Positions 27,185-37,160 of a stretch of DNA of 64,000 nucleotides are shown here, one piece after another. Made by a program: the position numbers and the translations under genes. This DNA comes from Lanius collurio. Its lineage: Eukaryota > Chordata > Aves > Passeriformes > Laniidae. The stretch covers positions 13,678,220 to 13,742,219 of the forward strand of contig JACBWW010000004.1 in NCBI GenBank assembly GCA_020086605.1. Reading direction: 5' to 3'. Under the pieces are notes generated by a model, which searched no databases, was not told the origin of the DNA, and was given only the letters and a program-made list of their open reading frames with translations. The first letter of the stretch is position 1; each line of letters opens with the position of its first letter.

Positions 27185-29096
27185 AAATTGCACCAATAGT
27201 GCAGTGTACAGATACAGAGTAAATTACTACTAGGGCAGCCCAAAAATACAGGCAATGAGAAAAGAGCTTTGTTTTTCTTGTTTTAATCTTAAATGTAAAC
27301 ACTTAGATTGCCATATGAGGCTTCAGGCAGCAATCTGTCCTCTAAACCAGTCCTTCTAGAGAAGGTTGATGTGACATAGAAGAAATGAGGCAAAAGCAAT
27401 GGAAATTGTGAGATTGGTGCCTTTGGATTTTTCACAGACTGGATATAAACTGAATTGATATCACAATAGAAGATCATTTCTTCATGACAAATGGTTCACT
27501 GAATTGGTAGCATTTCTGTAGCTTAATTAGCTGGGTAATCATTACAGTTTGAAGGAATAATTGTTTTGTAGAAACCTTTTCTTATGTCGTGACAAATAAG
27601 CAACAGTACAAACTGTTTAGTTTTAGTTATTAAGAAAATTAATATGACAAGAAATAAGGGAGAAAAGTAGTAGACATGTAAATTAGTGTCTGATCTGATG
27701 GCTAACATAATCATCATCCAATGTGGATTGGATTTTTGCCTGTAAGAACATTACTAATATTTACATTGATTAAAGGAAAATCGTCAAAAATGTGACCTTT
27801 CAAACCCACCTTGCTGCACTTCTTGAACATTGTAGTGTAGCTGGCACTCCAGAACTTACAGAAAAGAGCAATTAAAGTCTGGAAGAACAAAGCAAAAACC
27901 AGATCCTTCCTTGCTTTTATGGGTGTGGGTTTTGCCTTTTGACACGAGCGCTCCAAGAGCATGAACCTCAGTGAAGATACCTTAGTAGGGTCCTGAACAA
28001 ACCAAAGATCCTATATAATATATAATATATGATGCAGAACACCTGTAATTTGTGCATCCCTCATGATATGATTCAGCTCTACTTCTACCAGCTTCTGTAG
28101 TCAACAAAGAGAAATGCCTTGACTGCAGGTATTTTCCTCTGTTCTGGACACCTTGTTTCTTGAGGGAGATCTCTGTGAAGTAGCTGTCTTTCCTCCTTGA
28201 TCACTACAAAAAGGAATCTGATACCTAAGTAAGGAAGAAACATTTGTCCCCTTCTCTTTGTGCAGCTACTAATAATAATCAGTAAAACTGAACCTGTCAA
28301 CCCAAAGTTCCTATAACCACAAACCTGGTTTGCTCAGTGTTCCCGGTTCAAATTCCCTAGCTCAAATTACTATTGTAACTGAAGGTTGAAAAATAATTAA
28401 TTCAACTGAAAATTCTTAGAGATAATTTTTCTTAACTCAGTATTCTTAAATTTTGTTTTTGTTAGAAATACAGTCTTACCACTGCTGCAATTTCAGCAGA
28501 AAATAGTTAAAATTTGCTCTACTTCAAATTTGCTTCATTTTTGTAATTTAAATTATAAAAAAGAAAACCAAAAAAAATCAGAAAGCTCTAGACTTAGACT
28601 TGCTACTTGTTTCTCATGAAAGCAAGTATTGCACATAAAGCATAAAGTAGACTATTCCTCAAAATCTTCACAGTTGCTAAAATAAATCTGTGCATGCATA
28701 ATCTTCCAATAAACGTCATGACCAATTAAAAAAAACCCCAAACACTGGCTTCAAAACTAACCTGCAATGAAGATGTAAGTAAAAAGCCATCTAAACTCCT
28801 TTCTTGTGAACTGGAAATAGAATATACGCTCACTAGAGATGGGAAATACGAAAAGCTTCAATACTTTTATGAATGATGTTTTTTTAAATTGTCTAAAGTA
28901 CTTTACTGTATACTATTAAAATAATGATTATGATATGGCATACCTCCCCTTACTCATGTTTCCACTTGTTTATTTTTCTAAGTCATATATCCTTGATAAC
29001 TCATATGTTCTTTTTCAGGTGTAGTGTTGTCTTGAAAATGAAATTTTTATGCCTTGCTTCTGCAGTCCTCACTTGAAAACACATGTCAGTGTGCTG

Positions 29097-29176
29097 TTTT
29101 CCTTTCTTTCCTTTCTTTCTTCCCTTTCTTCTTTCCTTTCTTTCTTCTCTTTCTTCTTTCTCTTTCCTTTTTTTTT
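29097..29176. repeat. 80-nt pyrimidine-only tract, (TTTC)n-like
   Basis: Every base from 29097 to 29176 is C or T, in degenerate CTTT/CCTTT units with internal mirror symmetry. Such tracts can form triplex DNA. The Phe/Leu/Ser-rich frame through it is low complexity and not a gene. Confidence 0.95.
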
Positions 29177-32100
29177 ACTACAGCTAAATCTTTGAGCCAA
29201 CACTATGCAATTACTGTAACTATTCATTTAAAGAGATTACAGCCATTTATGAAGAGTTAAATATTTTGGAATATTGCATATGTGTTAGAAGTGGATTTCA
29301 TATGAAGAGTCTGAAAACTGTAAAGTAATTTTAAAATTATGTCACAAATATATAGGTATATAGCATATGTGTATGTCTTTTATCATGTCCATAAAATGTC
29401 ATTAAAGAGGAATATTTCTGTATTCTGTGCATCATTATTGCAGTATTTCATCTTTACAGAACAAAATCTCCCATTCCATCATCACAAGCAGGTATTTTCG
29501 AAGTAAGAAAGTTATATTATTCCATGTTTGGACACACTGTTGCAGTCCTCATGAGAAAAAATTTTATCTATGTGGTCACCTGTTCAAAGTTTGTAGGAGT
29601 GGAACTATTGATTTCACTCAAGAAATACAGCATTTTAGCAGAATCTTTCTGGCAACTGTGCTTTAGCAGAATTGTTGTGTTCCACTTAGTGCTAGTAATT
29701 TAGCATGGAGGCTTCTTGCCCAGAGGGTGTTAAAGCTGTAAACACCCATGGATATCTGAGTTGGATTTTTGCATAATAATTTGTATGCTATCTTAATTCT
29801 TCAAGGCATTCTATGCTGAGTAAAACAGGATAGTGTTATCAACGTGACTTTTGTTCTTCATCCAAATCCTTTCTATGTAGAGAAGGTAAATAATAGACAC
29901 AGTGGACAAAGTCAAGTCTCTCATTCTGTATAAAATGTCCCCACCAAAATGTAACTATTCTATAAACCCTCAATATTCATACATGCATGTTTTTTTTCAG
30001 TCACAACTTAGCCATAATAGAGTGTTATAAGCAAAAATACGTGTTTATGTGAAAAAGTAAGTTCTTGCTATTCCCATTTGCGGCTTTAAATGTCCTTATC
30101 TTCCATGGCTTTATATTGACCAGTGTTGCCCAATACACACTTTCCCAGCTTTTCACAAGAGAGATGTAGGCCCACTGCCTTACTCAGTTGATGCACTTCA
30201 TTTGGGGATACATAGTGTGATATGTTATATCATGTGTCATATTGCATGCCTTTACTAATCCTTCTGATATATATTATTGTGATTTATAGTTGAAATCATT
30301 GGGGTCAGGGTTTCACCATTAAAAAATGTACTCATTTGTTTTAGGAATGAAAATTATTGCTAAAAATTACTCCAAGTCTCTCTTTTTGTGTAATAGAAGT
30401 ATTTTAGTGAATTTTAGTTTCAGCCTTTGCTGACAGTGGCATTTCAAGTAGAATTTTAATTGAAATATTTGTTTCATACTTTGATGGTGGAATGCAGTTT
30501 CTCCATGTGGTACTGTAACTCCTCTTAAATGGAAGAACTCTTTTTAAAGTGAAATATTAAAAATTTTTGACCAAACAATAATGAAAAATACTCCTCCATG
30601 TGCTTACTTTGGGAGATCCTTGTAGCTAAATCCTCTGTATACAAGAAATTTATATGTAATTGTACATGTGTATGAACAACTCCAGATAAATGAGCTTAAA
30701 AGCATTGAAAATAAAGTTTTATCTTTACTACAGTAACTAACTTTGGGTTATTAAAAGATTACCTGATGAAGTCAGACACAGTCCACTCTTTTTGACAGAA
30801 AATATTGTCAGTTGAAAATGATCATACCTTCATTGTCAGAAATACATAACAGATGGCAAGTGTTTGTCATTTTCGTTATCTATACTGTCCACCTTCCTAT
30901 GGTAAGGCAAGTAGGTTTAGTTACCAGGGTCTCAGGTGGTTCAGTAGAAACATTAAATGAGGGAAAGCAGATTACAGGGGAAAAAAGGGCAGGACTAAGT
31001 GTGGATGTATTGTACACAAGCCCCCAGTACTTTTACATGACGTTCAGGGCTTAAGAAAGAGAGTAAGATAATTTGTTGGGGAACTGTGACACTCAGCAAT
31101 ATTAAATTTCTAAGCTTTGAAATAACATAGCTTGCAACATTCAGTATCTCACTTTCTGGTAAAGCAAAAAATTAGTTCTTGTATGTGGAAGTAAAAGAGG
31201 GTTAATTTACATTTCTAAGCAGCCAAAGCATCTCTTTATATATAGAGTATATATTACCATATGTGTTATGTATAAGATTTTCTTTATATAAAAATTTATT
31301 AAGGCTAGTGTATGAATGTTGTGCGTTCTGAAAATTCAAGACCAATTTTGAAGGGAGAATTGGAAAAAAGTCCATAATACATGTGAAGGAAACAGATTAA
31401 ATAGATAATAATAGTTAAAGACAGATTCATTATTGTCATGGATGAATTTCAAATGCATTTATCAAATGGCTATGCATATAATGAGTCACAGCTTCCACAT
31501 ATATGTATTTGTTATAGACATGTGTAGCTCCTCAAGTGTACCCATTAATTGCAAACACTGGAGTACAGTCTGTTCTCATTTTACATTGCTTTTTTATATG
31601 TGTATCAGAAAGAGATAACCTTTTAAAGATAAGATTATAGCTGAGAAACTGAGGTAACAAATTATTTAACTCTTTGAGAGACAGATGATATTTGTCTTTT
31701 AGAAACTGAAGAGAGGATTGAACAGACAGTAGAACATCTGAAAATATCTCCATGAATGAAAGTACAAAAAATTGATAATTTTTGTCCCTTTCAGATACCC
31801 ATATCCTTATTTTAATTAACTTGCTCATATAAATACAGCAAGATTGTTGTATTTTTTTAAATAACTCTTTACTGAATATGTCAACAAGATAATATATAGT
31901 GTATAGTGAGGTTTTGAAGTTAACAATGCGTGCAACATGGCAGATTGCAGAAAACAGATAACGCAGACTTCAAACCATCTATTTTTCCATGTTAAAGATA
32001 AAAAGTATACCAAACACAGAACAGAATCAAGTGTGCATATCTCAGTTAAAATCAATTTTATGAAAGATCATCTTCAGGTATTTGGGACCAACTCATGATA

Positions 32101-33153
32101 ACAATTTGTTTAGTAGCTTATCTGTTTCTGAGAGGATCAGAATTCAGCTCTCATGAGGCACATCTCCACAGAGCCCCAGTGTAATGAAAGGTTGCCAAAT
32201 CTCTTCTGTGCTAGTTTTCCATATGGACTACTAGCCAGCGTCCTTTTAAAGAGCAAAATATTCTCTGCTGTACAAAAGTATAATGCCAAATGCTTCAATA
32301 TTGCCTGTAGTATCATCTGGGATACAAAGTGCCCTGTTCAATAGAGTTCAGGGAAGATGTGATCATCAGCTTCCTAGGATTTTCTCTGTGTTTAGAAGAG
32401 AGCATCAGGCAGGATTTGATGAGGTTCAGAGCCAGTAACTTTTGGTTTTGGCACTCACTTCTGTTTTGTTTTTCCACTGAGCTGTAAAGATAAGTCATGT
32501 GTAAAATTATTATTCTCATGTTCTAAAGGAAAACTTTAATATCTCCATGTAAATTTAAGGTGAGGAAGTACTATAAATGTAGAATTTTATGGGAATTAAC
32601 CACTTTACTGTCAAAAGCTGAGACTGAACTTTCACTTCAATGTCATTAGTAAAGTGCCTTATGTAGACCCTTAAAACAATAATATCAATATGCATAAAGT
32701 TTTTTTGTTTGCAAAATTGAAATCAATAAATTTTTCAGACTGAGAAAATTTCTCTCATGACAAAAAGTAAATGATTGAGAGAAAAATATACTTTAGTAGC
32801 AAACAGCATATGTCACTTCATTTTTCTGTTTTACATGGCATTCACTGTAGTCCTTTATTGGCTTACAGGGAAAACTACTAATATCTTTTCAGTTCAAAGT
32901 AGCTTATTCCCTAAATATTCTTATAAAGAAATTCAGTAATAATGTTCCAATAAGAACCTGTTAACACAAAGTCCATGCATTAATCAGGTGTTTTTTTCTG
33001 CCAGCAAGCCACATGCAAGGAACACTTGTTAAGGTGACAGATTCCATGAAAATAAGGACTGTTTGTAAATAAATACATCTTCAGAAGGAACCCAAACACT
33101 GGGAACAGCAGTGTCATGATATTTCTTTAACACAATTTCACTTAAACTCTTAT

Positions 33154-33159
33154 TTTATT
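33154..33159 (-). terminator. Candidate FLRT2 polyadenylation signal (AATAAA)
   Basis: TTTATT on the plus strand reads AATAAA on the FLRT2 strand, the first canonical hexamer I found after the stop codon. The hexamer is frequent by chance in AT-rich DNA, so this is only a candidate. Confidence 0.2.
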
Positions 33160-33682
33160 CTTTTCACCAATCTTTCTGCACATCTATTGTAACTCTTAGC
33201 TGTATACAATGGAAGGTGAATAAGATCTTGTCTGAAAACAAATAATTTATCCCCAGATCCAATAAACTAGATCAAATCAGGACTTAAAAGTGAACATTTT
33301 GTGTGAGTTGTATATGCACATATTTGGCACTTCTGCTCTATAGTCTTTACTTATTATATGTGGTCAGATATTTGTCCTATGTGAAGATCACCCAATTTTT
33401 ACAAACCCCAAGGAAAAAGTTACTGATCTTAAACTTTACACTGCCAAAAGATCATTGTCCATTTTTAACTCTGACTTTTTCTCAATAATTTACCTAGTGA
33501 AATTTGCTCATTATGTACTTATCTAGGTGGGACCTGAAATGAAAACTCAGATGTTTGTGTGACTGGCACTTTGAGAAGTCCCAAATTCTGTTGTAGATTT
33601 AAATACATTAACTGTTTTGGAGCTAAGGAACAATTAGAATTTGGAGAAATATTCTTCAAATGAAACGTATTCAGTTGACTAC

Positions 33683-33684
<2 letters not shown>

Positions 33685-33713
<29 letters not shown>
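33685..33713. repeat. (TA)n microsatellite
   Basis: About 29 bp of alternating T and A, roughly 110 bp from the assembly gap and probably within the FLRT2 3' UTR. Confidence 0.97.
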
Positions 33714-33715
<2 letters not shown>

Positions 33716-33824
33716 CATAATTCAAGATCAAAATGAACAGTTTGTGAATGCCTTCTGTTTTCACCTTATTAGATAAGCAACCAGATTTGTTGTCCTCAGG
33801 TTGGGCTTATGGATCATCCACCTG

Positions 33825-34208
33825 NNNNNNNNNNNNNNNNNNNNNNNNNNNNNNNNNNNNNNNNNNNNNNNNNNNNNNNNNNNNNNNNNNNNNNNNNNNN
33901 NNNNNNNNNNNNNNNNNNNNNNNNNNNNNNNNNNNNNNNNNNNNNNNNNNNNNNNNNNNNNNNNNNNNNNNNNNNNNNNNNNNNNNNNNNNNNNNNNNNN
34001 NNNNNNNNNNNNNNNNNNNNNNNNNNNNNNNNNNNNNNNNNNNNNNNNNNNNNNNNNNNNNNNNNNNNNNNNNNNNNNNNNNNNNNNNNNNNNNNNNNNN
34101 NNNNNNNNNNNNNNNNNNNNNNNNNNNNNNNNNNNNNNNNNNNNNNNNNNNNNNNNNNNNNNNNNNNNNNNNNNNNNNNNNNNNNNNNNNNNNNNNNNNN
34201 NNNNNNNN
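33825..34208. other. Assembly gap (384 N)
   Basis: An uninterrupted run of N. It falls in the probable FLRT2 3' UTR, about 110 bp right of a (TA)n tract at 33685-33713. Open frames computed across it are meaningless. Confidence 0.99.
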
Positions 34209-34731
34209 ACAAATAGGAACGGATGTATTTCCAGTTGTTAGAAGCTCAACAGCAATTGCTGAGTTCAAGTCACAAGGGTTGTACCCATTTTATCTGAATT
34301 GCTTTTGTCTGTTCCTAGTGACCCTGTTTTAATATGCACTTTTTTTCCTGTATTTCAGGACACCTAGAAACTTAACATCCCTCAGGCAGCTTCGACAGCA
34401 AAGTGGTTAATGTTTGAAGAATGAGTCATTCTTTCCTTTGCCATGACATTGGGTTCTTATTGTACAACCCTGTACAGTACTCAGCAATATTTTTTAAAGA
34501 TTTAAAAAGCAAAGAGTTACAAAACCATTTGCAATTAACTTGAAATAGAAAAGATAGCACTTTTTTTTAAATCCCATTATATAGTACACCGTATAAATTA
34601 CAGAGTATTCAAATGCATAAATGCATCTGTTTAACATTTATCAAATGTAATTTTTTTCATTGTTGTTGGGGGGCTTATTTTTTCTAAGAGTTTTTTCTCC
34701 TTGTCCTGGAGACCCCCATCTTCCCTCACTA
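34209..34731 (-). other. FLRT2: FLRT2 3' UTR, proximal part
   Basis: This is the sequence immediately downstream of the FLRT2 stop on the minus strand. No AATAAA occurs here. One ATTAAA variant lies at 34328-34333 without an obvious GU-rich element after it. The next canonical AATAAA on this strand that I found is at 33154-33159, beyond the assembly gap, which would give a 3' UTR of about 1.6 kb. FLRT genes commonly have long 3' UTRs, so continuation through the gap is the likelier reading. The end is not determined. Confidence 0.6.
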
Positions 34732-36717
34732 TCACGTATGACAGTGCTCCAGGTCTGAGACATTGCTGTTGCAGTATCGCATGTTGTTGGGGATGTGGCA
34801 GTCTGTATAGTTAATGCCCCCGTTTGGGGTATAAATGGGCTGCAGTCTGAAATCTCCTTTAAGGAGCTGATCATTATTTAAGGAGACAATCTGGAAGCTG
34901 GTTTCCGTCATCTCCAGAATGGAGTTGTCCTTCTTGGTCCCTGCCTCACAGTAGTCATCTTTCCGACGGCCCCGGTTATATTTCCACTTCTGGGAGGTGT
35001 AACGACCTTTTTTGTGCATATGCCAGCAAAAAACACTGAGCAGGACCACGAGGACAAATATCACTGCACCCCCAATCAGCCCTGCCAGCAGAAATGGGGA
35101 GCCTAGGTTCTGGGAAGTTGTCTGCTCATGGCTGGAAGGGATGTTGCTGCCATTTAAAAAGGAAGCCTTGGTTGTGGCTTCTGAACAGACAGTGTCTTCT
35201 CCAGTTCGGTAATTGTTATAAGTATCCAGTGGAACCAAACAAATCCGGTAAGTGGATTTGGGCTCCAGATTAACCAAGCTTGATTGCTGCTTCTCACCAC
35301 TGATTATTCGTTCGTGAACAATTCCTCCCACCAGACTATGGCCCATTTTAACCCATGTGAGTTTATATGCCATCACACTAAAAAGTGACATCCAGTTGAC
35401 TTGGATGCAAGTGTCATTCACAAAATGGATGGAGAGCTGAATCCATTCAGACAAAGGAGGTGTCACCCTTTCTCTGTCCTCCCTATCAGGCACAGTGGGG
35501 AGTGTGGCTATGATGGGAGTGAGAGGATTATATTTATTACTTGAGGGGGGAAATGATGAGCTGGGAACTAATGTAGTTGGCATGGTTGTAGCTGGGACTG
35601 GGGTGATGATTAGTGGCAGACCAGGGGTGGTGGTGGGGCATGACAACATATTCATGTTGAGCTCCCTGACTGCCATACCTCGGACCTGCTCCGGTCCCTG
35701 GCACATAAAACCCCGTACATTGATGGAAGCAGGAATAAATTTGAGCCATTCAGTGACCCACTTAATGCTGCAGTCACATAACCAGGGATTATTCCTTACA
35801 GTGAGCTGTCTCAGGTTATGGAGATTATCAAATACTCCCTTTGCCAACATCCTAAGTTGATTGTTGGAAATATCAAGACGTTCCAGTTTGTGGAGGTTTG
35901 AAAAGGCTGTAAGTGGTATATGGGTTATCTGGTTGTCCTGCAAGTAAAGTCTTAGCAGATGTGTACCTGGAAGATCAGGAGGAGGGTAAGTCAGTGAATT
36001 CCGAACTATTGAGAATTCCTTGAGCTTGGAGAGGTGGCTAAAGGTGCCTTCAGCTATGCCTTTATTCGTAAGGAGATTGCCATCCAGGATCAGGCGCTCC
36101 AGACTTGTAAGATTCTGGAAGGCCAAGTCTGAAATGACAGCAATTCGGTTTTCGTCTACTCGAAGTTCTTGCAAGTCCAGCGGAAGGCCTACTGGCACGC
36201 TGCTTAAGTGATTCTTGGACAAGAACAGAAGCTTGAGGCTGATGGCTTCCTGGAACGCCCCATCCTCAACGCCGACAGTGGAGATGGAGTTGTCATCCAG
36301 GTGCAGTTCTTCCAGCTTCAAAAGCTGAGCAAGAGCAGCACGTGAAATGGTCTGAATGTTGTTTTCCTGCAGGTGGAGAACCCTGACATTCTTGGGCAGG
36401 TTCATGGGGAATTCATCCAATTGGTTGCCATACAGGTAGACTGTGTGCACAGACTGGACATTGTGCAACTCTGCAGGAAATCCAGCATTATTAATTTGGT
36501 TATTATGGAGGTAGAGGACGGTCACACCCTCTGGTATCCCAAGAGGCACTGAGGTCAAGCTTCGCTCGTTACAGTAGACAAAGTTTCGGTCACAGCGGCA
36601 CACTTTTGGGCAGGCCAAAGTTTTGGAGACCTGTATGTAGAGCCCCAGGGAAAAGATAAGCCATGATTTCATGAGAGGAGCCCAATCTGTGGGCCACATT
36701 TTAGTCCACGAACCCAT
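34732..36717 (-). CDS. FLRT2: Fibronectin leucine-rich transmembrane protein 2 (FLRT2), complete, single coding exon
   Basis: The 661-residue frame matches vertebrate FLRT2 along its length (human form 660). FLRT2 is a plasma-membrane adhesion and guidance protein; the family binds latrophilins and Unc5 receptors through its LRR domain. Visible parts: signal peptide 1-35 ending KTLA before C36; LRRNT with C36, C40, C42, C49; about ten LRRs at 64-308; LRRCT at 310-361 with C314, C316, C339, C360; a Pro/Ser/Thr-rich linker at 362-418 that differs most from the human form; FN3 at about 419-517; transmembrane helix 542-565; a basic juxtamembrane stretch (HMHKKGRYTSQKWKYNRGRR) and a 96-residue tail ending in LEHCHT. 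N-glycosylation sequons include N202 and N434. The start at 36717 has G at -3 and G at +4, fits the known N-terminus, and is the first in-frame ATG after the TGA at 36796-36798. The stop is TGA at 34732-34734. The frame is intact. FLRT2 is chosen over FLRT1 and FLRT3 by near-identity of LRRs and tail to FLRT2 as I remember it. Confidence 0.97.
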   Translation of the reverse strand: MGSWTKMWPTDWAPLMKSWLIFSLGLYIQVSKTLACPKVCRCDRNFVYCNERSLTSVPLGIPEGVTVLYLHNNQINNAGFPAELHNVQSVHTVYLYGNQLDEFPMNLPKNVRVLHLQENNIQTISRAALAQLLKLEELHLDDNSISTVGVEDGAFQEAISLKLLFLSKNHLSSVPVGLPLDLQELRVDENRIAVISDLAFQNLTSLERLILDGNLLTNKGIAEGTFSHLSKLKEFSIVRNSLTYPPPDLPGTHLLRLYLQDNQITHIPLTAFSNLHKLERLDISNNQLRMLAKGVFDNLHNLRQLTVRNNPWLCDCSIKWVTEWLKFIPASINVRGFMCQGPEQVRGMAVRELNMNMLSCPTTTPGLPLIITPVPATTMPTTLVPSSSFPPSSNKYNPLTPIIATLPTVPDREDRERVTPPLSEWIQLSIHFVNDTCIQVNWMSLFSVMAYKLTWVKMGHSLVGGIVHERIISGEKQQSSLVNLEPKSTYRICLVPLDTYNNYRTGEDTVCSEATTKASFLNGSNIPSSHEQTTSQNLGSPFLLAGLIGGAVIFVLVVLLSVFCWHMHKKGRYTSQKWKYNRGRRKDDYCEAGTKKDNSILEMTETSFQIVSLNNDQLLKGDFRLQPIYTPNGGINYTDCHIPNNMRYCNSNVSDLEHCHT

Positions 36718-36790
36718 TTCTAATTTAAAGAAATAAAGTACCAAATTGTTTAACAACTGATAACAATAATAAAGCACGGGTAACAAAATC

Positions 36791-36799
36791 TCAGGTCAT
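36791..36799 (-). promoter_or_regulatory. Minimal upstream ORF 5 (AUG-ACC-UGA) in FLRT2 leader
   Basis: This two-codon ORF ends 73 nt before the FLRT2 start and has a weak context (T at -3, A at +4). Its UGA (36791-36793) is distinct from the TGA at 36796-36798 that closes the FLRT2 frame upstream. Minimal uORFs can stall ribosomes at the stop; that role here is speculative. Confidence 0.35.
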
Positions 36800-36811
36800 T
36801 AAAATTGGCTT

Positions 36812-36862
36812 CTATTTATGTCCAGTGTTCAGGCCAGAGTTAAAGTCCTGGAGGCTAAGCAT
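36812..36862 (-). promoter_or_regulatory. Upstream ORF 4 in FLRT2 leader (16 codons plus stop)
   Basis: It encodes MLSLQDFNSGLNTGHK and stops at TAG 36812-36814. The start context is weak (T at -3, C at +4), so leaky scanning past it would be expected. Confidence 0.4.
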
Positions 36863-36921
36863 AAAACAGTCCTTTTCTAATTGGCCTACCTCCTACTTTT
36901 GATAAGGAAAACACAGTCTTA

Positions 36922-36957
36922 TTAGCCAGGGTTACAAAGTTTGTTGCCTTCCTCCAT
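36922..36957 (-). promoter_or_regulatory. Upstream ORF 3 in FLRT2 leader (11 codons plus stop), overlapping uORF 2
   Basis: The AUG lies inside uORF 2 in a different frame, with C at -3 and G at +4 (weak to moderate context). It encodes MEEGNKLCNPG and stops at TAA 36922-36924, ten nucleotides beyond the uORF 2 stop. Confidence 0.4.
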
Positions 36958-36982
36958 GTGTGTTGAAAGAATCAGTAGCCAT
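36932..36982 (-). promoter_or_regulatory. Upstream ORF 2 in FLRT2 leader (16 codons plus stop, strong start context)
   Basis: The AUG has G at -3 and G at +4, as good a context as the FLRT2 start itself. It encodes MATDSFNTHGGRQQTL and ends at TAA 36932-36934. Of the five upstream ORFs this is the one most likely to capture scanning ribosomes. It overlaps uORF 3 in another frame. Confidence 0.55.
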
Positions 36983-37070
36983 GTCTTTGCAGATGAACAA
37001 CAGGTTACTTTAAAGCTACCAAAAGTCTCTGTGCTTGGAGGGATATTTCACTGAAGTCTGTTGGTGTCTG

Positions 37071-37100
37071 TCAGCTTTCTGAAGTCAGCAAAGTCCTCAT
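37071..37100 (-). promoter_or_regulatory. Upstream ORF 1 in FLRT2 leader (9 codons plus stop)
   Basis: This is the most 5' AUG on the exon, 28 nt inside the acceptor. It encodes MRTLLTSES and stops at TGA 37071-37073. G at -3 and A at +4 give a moderate initiation context. It terminates well before the main start, so ribosomes could reinitiate. The ORF is read directly from sequence; its use is inferred. Confidence 0.5.
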
Positions 37101-37127
37101 ATCAGCTATCTGCCAGATCTGGCCTGC

Positions 37128-37160
37128 CTGTAAAAGGAAAGAGAAAAGAAAAAGTTGAAT
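37128..37160 (-). other. FLRT2: Splice acceptor of the FLRT2 coding exon
   Basis: Read on the minus strand, the sequence runs through a long pyrimidine tract (TTTTTCTTTTCTCTTTCC) into TTTTACAG and then GCAGGCCAGATC. The AG occupies 37128-37129, so the exon begins at 37127. Possible branch-point sequence (CTATTCAAC context) lies just upstream. This is the strongest acceptor-like signal in the region upstream of the FLRT2 start, and it is where the family gene structure predicts one. Confidence 0.8.

Larger units (their letters stand above)
25136..33153. other. AT-rich DNA downstream of FLRT2, no gene seen
   Basis: Contains the perfect inverted repeat at 25700-25746, a (GT)n tract at 27158-27184 and the 80-nt pyrimidine tract at 29097-29176. 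Otherwise only short chance ORFs are present. Confidence 0.55.
36718..37127 (-). other. FLRT2: FLRT2 5' UTR portion of the coding exon
   Basis: This 410-nt segment lies between a strong splice acceptor and the FLRT2 start codon. FLRT genes typically carry the whole coding region and part of the leader on one exon, which fits. It holds five AUGs, each opening a short ORF that terminates before the main start (listed separately). I see no acceptor nearer the start with a comparable pyrimidine tract. The exact exon boundary is inferred from the splice signal, not from transcript data. Confidence 0.75.

Noticed and set aside
33748..34332. Long frames across 33748-34332 on both strands
   Set aside because: They exist only because the run of N contains no stop codons.
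35495..35860. A 121-codon frame on the plus strand inside FLRT2, and other antisense frames at 35012-35212 and 36020-36211
   Set aside because: They are antisense shadows of the conserved FLRT2 coding exon with no family resemblance of their own.
36718..36786. A 23-residue N-terminal extension of FLRT2 reaching 36786
   Set aside because: It begins with TTG rather than ATG, has no match in known FLRT2, and is followed by the good-context ATG at 36717. An in-frame TGA at 36796-36798 closes the frame upstream.
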